Assembly (NCBI GenBank): GCA_002794785.1
Contig: NBBA01000002.1
Span: 1,240,001-1,304,000, forward strand
Length of the DNA: 64,000 nucleotides
DNA from: Coniferiporia sulphurascens
Taxonomy: Eukaryota; Basidiomycota; Agaricomycetes; Hymenochaetales; Hymenochaetaceae
Direction: 5' to 3'
This document shows, piece by piece, positions 58,002-64,000 of this stretch (positions are counted from its first letter, which is position 1; the number at the start of each line of letters is the position of its first letter). A model generated the notes under the pieces. The model saw only the letters and a list, made by a program, of their open reading frames with translations. It did no database searches and was not told where the DNA came from. Made by a program: the position numbers and the translations under genes.

Positions 58002-58267
58002 TGTGCAAAGATCTCAGCCCGGGTCAAAAGGACTCATTTAGATAGTTTATCTACCTGTGCAAAGATCTACATACGGCATCAATATACAAGCGTCTACGAG
58101 AAGAATGGAAGCCGCTCACCTCAGCCCGGGTCAAAAGGACTGAGGTGTGCGGATGCCTCGGGTGCGACTATATGCGCCCAACTGTACAGTTTATGTTCTA
58201 GACTACCAAAGGAGGGAAAATGATCCACGCGAACTGATGCAATGTTTTACTACCAAATATATTCATA
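58002..58267 (-). repeat. Copia 5' LTR
   Basis: 266 bp, same ends as the 3' LTR. It should hold the element promoter. Confidence 0.9.
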
Positions 58268-58272
58268 CATAA

Positions 58273-59955
58273 CCATGTCTACAACCATAGTATTAAAAAC
58301 CTTGGACTTTATTATAAGAATAAAGCAAAAGAAAAACAGCCTAAGGGTGTTATTAAGGGGGGAAATGTGAGTTAGTGGCAAGTGCTTCTTTGATTTATGA
58401 TTTGAGCTTCCATGGGACAAATTAAGGAAATGCCTGTTCTCCTGACAGGGCCCTGAGACTAAGATACCATGGACACCATGTTTTTCCCCTTAGCATTCTT
58501 GAAGGGCTTGGGGAGGCCTAACTAAAACTGAATAATGTGTACATATAATTCAGCATAATATGTTTATATTTTTACCTTAGAGCTATACAAATGGCTGTAA
58601 TATATGCCTATAACACCCTACTTCGTTTCTGTATACAATATCCTATTATATAGTTAGAGGAGCTCATATATTTGAGATTGTTGCCCAGTGGACACGTCTT
58701 TTGAGCTGCCGATCGCGCATGTCACGTGGTTGTCACATTTTGTCACAAGTGTATGAGTTTGGACTTCCCGTACTGTCGCATGACCCCTGTTGCAAACTTT
58801 CAGTCTTTTGCTTCTACAACCGTCCACTCTCATTTTTTCTGCTTTACTCCTTACACGTATATACCAGACGTAGTTTAGAATCAACTGTGAATTTTTCGGT
58901 ACCATCTTCATTTGTGTAAATGGCAGGGGTGAAGTGCCCCCTCTTGCAAAGTTTTGGTCACGAAATGTCACAGAAGAATTCGCACTCCGATAGAAGGCGT
59001 GAGATTAAAGTGGCTTGTTTTAGTCCCATCGGAGTTTCAAACCTCATTGCATGCCGAAGCACATTTAGTCACTCTTTGTTACCCTTTGGAAAGATTGTTC
59101 CCTGACAATTCACAATATCGTATTTTCAGTCTCGGACTAGAGGAGTACATACCAGTGGAATGTACTGTGTAAAAAAGTGTATAAGTTAGAGTAAATATGA
59201 GCATACCATGCAAGCCGGAAGACCTAAATAAGTGCTAATCAGTAACAAAACCCAGTGTTTTACTTCCAAGCCCACAACACAATATTTTTTTGCAGAACAA
59301 ATTGCGCAGCCAAAAAATATTTACTACATTATAGCCTTCCTGAAAAATTCCGCCACCAGTTATGAGGTGTGGAGGCCAGGAATAACGAGGTGCCCCCTGT
59401 TGCAAAGTTTGCAAGAGGGGTCACGCGACAGTACCTTATGTCGAGATGAAGCCGCGGTGGCAGTGCGCCAATTCTCCTCCTAATAAGGAAAATAGTCCCC
59501 ATTTGTACGACACGTGACAGATGATTGATATTAACGCGTTGATAAACGCTTTGCACAGGGTTGAGTACGACGACGGTGACACGAATGCCCGAATGGTCGC
59601 ATCATGCCCCAAACGTCCATCATCCACCTCTTTTACGTTGTGCCATTACCGCCAGAGAAAACCTCGGAAGAGACAGTATCATGAAACATCCGCGCGTGCA
59701 CGTCTCGTCTGCGCACAGTAGTATTGAGGCTCGATTGGTAGTGCCCTGAGAACTTTTCGTGATCGGCCTCCGGTACTTGGATTGAAGACGGCTTGACGCT
59801 TGCTGTGTATACTTATATATGCAACAACATCTAGCTATCAAGCATCCCACTGTTGTTATAACCACGTCTGAATGGTCGACATGCCATCAACATCGTTCAT
59901 GGCGTGTAACAGATGCGACGAAGCACAATTATACGCTGGCCCGTATGCAGCCACC
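58273..59955. other. Gene-free region with GTGAC-type repeated motifs
   Basis: I see no gene. CCCCTSTTGCAAAGTTT with a nearby GTCACG occurs near 58780, 58938 and 59398 in mixed orientation; together with the 26-bp inverted repeat this suggests ends of old DNA elements. The rest shows nothing recognisable. Confidence 0.45.
58748..58773 (+). repeat. 26-bp inverted repeat, right copy
   Basis: Exact inverse of 51901-51926. Confidence 0.6.
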
Positions 59956-59962
59956 TTATAAA
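59956..59962 (+). promoter_or_regulatory. Putative TATA box of LIP-B
   Basis: TTATAAA about 101-107 bp upstream of the LIP-B ATG. Confidence 0.55.
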
Positions 59963-60062
59963 CTTGCGTCGGACAAGATTGCTTTCCAGAGGCAGCTCCC
60001 CATACTCCAGGTCCGCTCTTTTGTGTTGTAGTAGGAGCTCATCACAGCGGTCCCCAATCGAC

Positions 60063-61299
60063 ATGACCTGGTTCTTCGCCCTCGCTCTTGCACTATCCTC
60101 CGTGACTCCACTCTTCGCGTCAACCATAGTTTCAAAGAGGCAGGCTATAACTACGCTCAGTCAGTCACAGGTATCCGCGTTCAAGCCTTACACGTACTTC
60201 GCGAGTACCGCGTACTGCTCGCCGGACACGACGATTAATTGGACCTGCGGGGGTAAGGCAGGATTTACTCTAGTTTCGTTCCGTTATATTGACGATGCTT
60301 TTAACCCTCCTATTAAAGCCAACTGCGATGCGAACCCAGGGTTTCTGCCTACTGCATCTGGAGGGGATGGTTCCGATGTACAGTTCTGCGAGTATATTCA
60401 TATTTTAGACCTCGCGCTATCGTCCTAATTTTATGTACATATTATAAAAGGGTATGTTGGCTTCGACCCTGCACTAAACACTATCGTCGTAGCGCATCAG
60501 GGAACCAACCCTTCTTCGATGTGAGTTTGTTTGTAGACCGGGTCTAGCCCAAATGCGTATACTAATCTGAATTTCTTTTTTCTCACCAGTGTGGCAGATC
60601 TGACCGATGCGGACGTCTCCCCGACAAACCTGGATTCTTCACTCTTCCCGGGTCTTAGTTCGTCCATTGAGGTGCACAGCGGATTTTCTAGCGCCCAAGC
60701 CAAGTAAGCAGTAGTCCTGAATACAGAAGAAAGAGGATTGACTAGTGGTTTCACGCGGCCGATACTCAGTACCGCTCCGACCATACTGTCAGCCGTCGAA
60801 AATACGCTCTCAGCGCACCCTGGTGCTTCTGTGACAACTGTCGGTCACTCGCTCGGTGCCGCACTCACTCTCCTCGACGCTGTCTACCTGCCTCTCCATC
60901 TTCCGGCGGGTACCCCTTTTAAATCTGTCCTATATGGTATGCCGCGTGTCGGGAATCAGGCGTTTGCAGACTATGTCGACACGCATATCACAAACCTCGC
61001 AGGAGGCACCGGTCTAGCGCATATTAACAACAAAAAGGATATCGTACCAATTGTACCGGGCAGATTCCTGGGCTTTGTCCACCCGAGTGGGGAGGTCCAC
61101 ATCCAAGCCTCTGGGGCGTGGGATGCGTGCCCTGGTACGTCATTTCTCCGGGCTTGATAATATTGATATATGCCTGATCGTTGTTTCAGGCCAGGATAAT
61201 GAGTCCGATTTGTGCATCGTTGGTGATGTTCCGAACATTTTCGATGCCCATCCTTTCGACCACATGGGGCCGTACGACAGAATTGTGTTGGGCTGTTGA
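60063..61299 (+). CDS. LIP-B, secreted class 3 (fungal) lipase
   Basis: 305 residues in six exons: 60063-60252, 60319-60387, 60451-60520, 60590-60703, 60770-61134, 61190-61299, exactly the LIP-A lengths. Signal peptide MTWFFALALALSSVTPLFAS, then a KR site. Nucleophile in GHSLGAA (exon 5), Asp in NKKDIVPIVPGRF, His in DHMGPYDR near the C-terminus. Intron 2 has the donor GCGAGT, a GC-AG intron as in LIP-A. Close paralogue of LIP-A with substitutions around the C-terminus (RIVLGC against GVEMGC). Extracellular esterase/lipase role inferred from the family. Confidence 0.88.
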
Positions 61300-63764
61300 A
61301 CCAAATCGCTTTTTAAGTGTTGCTTTTGTGGATTATTCGGTCTTTTATAATTATTTCAATGTTCCTTGCCCCTGGGAATTGTCTTACGGGGTTCGTTTCA
61401 GACTGGTTAAGAGTGTTCCTGGGTCTAGATTTGTTTTTCTCCAGTCATAGATAATACAATTGAATGTGCATTGCCAGTCCATTCACAGATGCATACAGAG
61501 TCATTATTGAGTCACATTTCTGATGAGACTTGAGGGTCGTATTGCACAGGGCTCCTGATTTTTACTTTAAGAGCAAAGGCAGGAGGATTGAATTATACCT
61601 ACAAGCCGCCCGAGTCCGTTGACGCCGACGCCGACGTCGACATCGTGTCGACCGAGTCCGTCCGTCGCCAGTGCCACCTCGACTCGGACGCGTGCGCCTT
61701 CAGGTCCCTCGATCCCTCGCTTCGCCAGGGACTCACCTTTTTGGGAAGGGACGGGGAGAAAATTACTTAAAAAGGCGAGAAAATTATTAGTAAAACTATT
61801 AGTAACATTCTTATGGAAGCAGAGGGTGAGCGAAATTATTATATAGGAAGGATTATGTAGGATAGGATAGGATAGGATGTGTCTTTACGACCAGCGAGAA
61901 ACTAGGAGAGGTGGTTACGAAAAAATGCCGAGAAGATAAAATATCTTTTAGGGTGTGCATCAGTTACGGTAGAATGCGGCGGGCTGCCAGTACCCACCAC
62001 TGGCAGTAACAACGCTTCCAGGCCTCCTTGCCGTTTAACTTCACAAATTTTCTCGGCCCGCAGTCCCGTGGTTCATAGTACTACTCGAAGGATACTAGGA
62101 GGCCTACACGGCAGATGCACTCGCCGTCAATTCTGTGTGCAGTCAGGTTGATTACGGCGCATGCAGCGTTCCGTTCACGGTGCGTCTCGCGTGAACCGCC
62201 TAATTCTAGCTTCATGGTTCAAGCCACAGGATGAGATGTAAAACACTTCAGTGAGTCATCTATACCCATGAGATTGGGGTACAGATCAATCCACAGGAAA
62301 GCGCTACATGTATTAAGACTTGAGCGTAAATCGCGACAAACGTACAGAGGCATCATGACACGCTAGTTTCAACAGAAAAACATTCGCTCAGCAGGTGAAT
62401 GTGGTCAATGAATTCAAGTTGTTGGTCCGGAATTCGAGTTTCGCCGATTGCCGAAAAGTATTCACACATAGTACGTAAAAGGCGAATAATTCCCATATAT
62501 ATGACGCGCCGTAAAGCCGTTGCAAAAGAACTTGTCAGTTTCCCGTCTCCATGCCGAAAAGACCTTGCGCGGAGTTGGCCTCTTCAAGTTAGAATACCTT
62601 CTGTACATGCGGTCTCAGCCGAGTGTATTTGGATGACCCATTTTGTATGAGTCGTGCAGTGTCAAGACCGTTGCCGGGATAACCAGGGTGTTGAGACGCC
62701 GTATTCAGATCGAAACTTGCACACGGTACAGCATCCCACCCCAGGGCGAACTCTGAAGCCCGAATACCGCGTTTCAAGTCCAGGAAGGAAGAAATCAACG
62801 CCTCCTGTGTCGAGACCGGAGACACTAGGATGGCCAAGCAAGCCTCATTAGTTGCATTGGTGTTGCCATGTTGGGCACTTCTGTCCGCGCTGCCGAACCT
62901 GAGGTCTGTGCTATTAGCGAGATGATCCGACACGTTTCTTGGGAGACCTGTTGCTAACAGGATCGCCCATCATCGTATGACAATGAGTTAACGCCGACCA
63001 CGCGATTTTCACTCGATGGGTTGTAATAAGTCCAGGACAAGAACTCGTGAGCATTGAATCCTTGTACGAAATTCTATCCAATTTGAAACCCCTTTACCTC
63101 GTCCTCGGATTTTGGTCCCAATCAATCAGGCACATCTCCGCGTTATAGTGGTGGCCCGATTTTCCGGTCGTCGCAGCATGAGTGGGCGTTCTGGTCATGA
63201 GCCCATCACGGGTTCAGGTTTACAAATTCGCGGTGAAATATGGTGTGTCATGATTCCACGATGGGTCGCTGCGCACGCGAGCCATGTGCAACCAGCTGCA
63301 CGTTCCCGTATTTTTCAATTCACAGACATGTGCATCGTATTGGCAGACCCACATACCCACGGCCACGCATACTTCCCTCGTCTGCGCTTCCCTGTGGTTC
63401 TACTCGACGTCCGCCCTTCCTACGCCATGTGCAGTTGAGCTTCATTCCTTCGATGACCTGGCATGTTAGAGGCATTAGCATGTGTTTTGTCTCGCCTCTT
63501 ATGTTCTATCTTAGCTGTGTTTTGAATTTACGGTGGCCCTTGGGACCTCATCAATTGAGCCGAGGTTGGTTTTCTGATGATACTGGGCAGTTCCATTTCG
63601 GAGCTTTTTCCGTCCCGTCAATGAACTAGAACCTTGGCCTCCTGACCGGACGCGTATAGCGTATAGCGGACTAGCTGATACATGAATGGTCGACTTTCAT
63701 CAATTATCGTTCGTTACAGGCACCGGACGCAGCGAAGCAAAGTCGAACATTAGTGAATAATGCA
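61300..63764. other. Gene-poor region between LIP-B and LIP-C
   Basis: No convincing gene. A GACGCC-rich low-complexity stretch lies near 61619-61660. A 114-codon minus-strand frame at 62589-62933 has no recognisable domain, and short frames at 63112-63629 lack coding signs. Confidence 0.45.
61857..61878 (+). repeat. GATAG microsatellite
   Basis: About four tandem copies of a 5-bp motif (GATAG). Confidence 0.75.
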
Positions 63765-63771
63765 CTATAAG
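63765..63771 (+). promoter_or_regulatory. Putative TATA box of LIP-C
   Basis: CTATAAG about 117 bp upstream of the LIP-C ATG. Confidence 0.5.
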
Positions 63772-63887
63772 AACAACGTCTTTCGCCTGGCATTATTCTT
63801 CCCAGAGCAAACTACTCTCATTCTGAGTCCGTCCACGGTCCCTCCGTTCGCTTGTTTCGTCACCCATCCCAACAGCCCTCGGTCAAC

Positions 63888-64000
63888 ATGTCCCGGTTCT
63901 TCACCCTCGCGCTTGCAATCTCCTCCGCCCTCGCGTCACCGCTAAATCCAAAGCGTCAGTCCATAACAACACTCAGTTCATCTTCGGTGTCCGCTTTCAA
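63888..64000 (+). CDS. LIP-C, class 3 lipase, 5' end only
   Basis: MSRFFTLALAISSALAS signal peptide, then NPKRQSITTLSSSSVSAFK, aligning with LIP-A (SKRQSITTLSSSQISTFK) and LIP-B. The frame is open to the window edge, which cuts it inside exon 1. It shows that lipases are clustered 2.6 kb apart here. Confidence 0.85.
   Translation, partial: MSRFFTLALAISSALASPLNPKRQSITTLSSSSVSAF

Larger units (their letters stand above)
52232..58267 (-). mobile_element. Ty1/copia LTR retrotransposon
   Basis: Two 266-bp LTRs, the target duplication CATAA (52227-52231, 58268-58272), a primer binding site and a polypurine tract define a complete element on the minus strand. Domain order gag - protease - integrase - RT - RNase H is copia type. 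It is dead: several CGA-to-TGA stops, one frameshift, and a 1.33-kb insertion in gag. Confidence 0.93.

Noticed and set aside
62589..62933. 114-codon minus-strand frame near 62.6-62.9 kb
   Set aside because: No domain, no splice partners, no paralogue in the window; not enough to call a gene.
62832..62935. Possible secreted peptide starting MAKQASLVALVLPCWALL on the plus strand
   Set aside because: The start looks like a signal peptide but the frame stops after 31 codons; continuing would need an unsupported frameshift.
1..64000. CRISPR arrays, operons, rRNA genes, telomere repeats
   Set aside because: None seen; spliced genes and eukaryotic transposons rule out a prokaryotic reading.

Overview
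The window is nuclear DNA of a filamentous basidiomycete, most likely an agaricomycete. Genes are cut by many short introns (about 50-66 nt, GT-AG with a few GC-AG). The host genes (STT3, a TFIIIA-like factor, a BTB protein, class 3 lipases, M43 metallopeptidases) have fungal architecture. The repeats are fungal LINE, Ty1/copia and hAT types. No CRISPR array, operon or bacterial feature is present. All gene models below were spliced by hand from the sequence.

Layout. 1-4.4 kb has no convincing gene but holds a decayed tandem array (about 440-460 bp period) and a tRNA-like relic. 4.4-10.7 kb holds a convergent pair: secreted M43 metallopeptidase MEP1 (+) and secreted class 3 lipase LIP-A (-). 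11.2-18.3 kb is the conserved housekeeping part: a nine-finger TFIIIA-like gene (-) and STT3 (+), divergent from a 210-bp intergenic region, then a BTB-domain gene (+). 18.3-51.8 kb is an amplification zone with five more MEP copies (MEP2 to MEP6, all -). MEP2 and MEP6 are intact, MEP4 has lost one splice acceptor, MEP3 and MEP5 are pseudogenes. MEP4, MEP5 and MEP6 are consecutive direct repeats of a unit of about 4 kb, spread apart by nested transposons: a non-autonomous hAT element carrying a full-length LINE (LINE-1), a TACGG-rich element carrying a 5'-truncated LINE (LINE-2) and a full-length LINE (LINE-3), and two copies of a 255-258 bp element. 52.2-58.3 kb is a Ty1/copia retrotransposon with identical-length LTRs, itself split by a 1.33-kb AT-rich insertion. 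59.9-64.0 kb carries a second intact lipase (LIP-B) and the start of a third (LIP-C) running off the end.

How it fits together. MEP and LIP paralogues carry signal peptides and share conserved TATA boxes about 95-120 bp upstream of their ATGs, so they are probably two co-amplified families of secreted hydrolases. The 6.4-10.7 kb MEP1/LIP-A segment recurs inverted at 23.5-25.7 kb with most of its lipase deleted. Each MEP copy keeps exactly the same exon lengths (86/189/352/54/112/107 nt), and the two intact LIPs likewise (190/69/70/114/365/110 nt), which supports the models and makes each lesion easy to see. Decay of the retroelements is dominated by C-to-T changes at CpG: CGA codons turned to TGA, and LTRs differing only by transitions.
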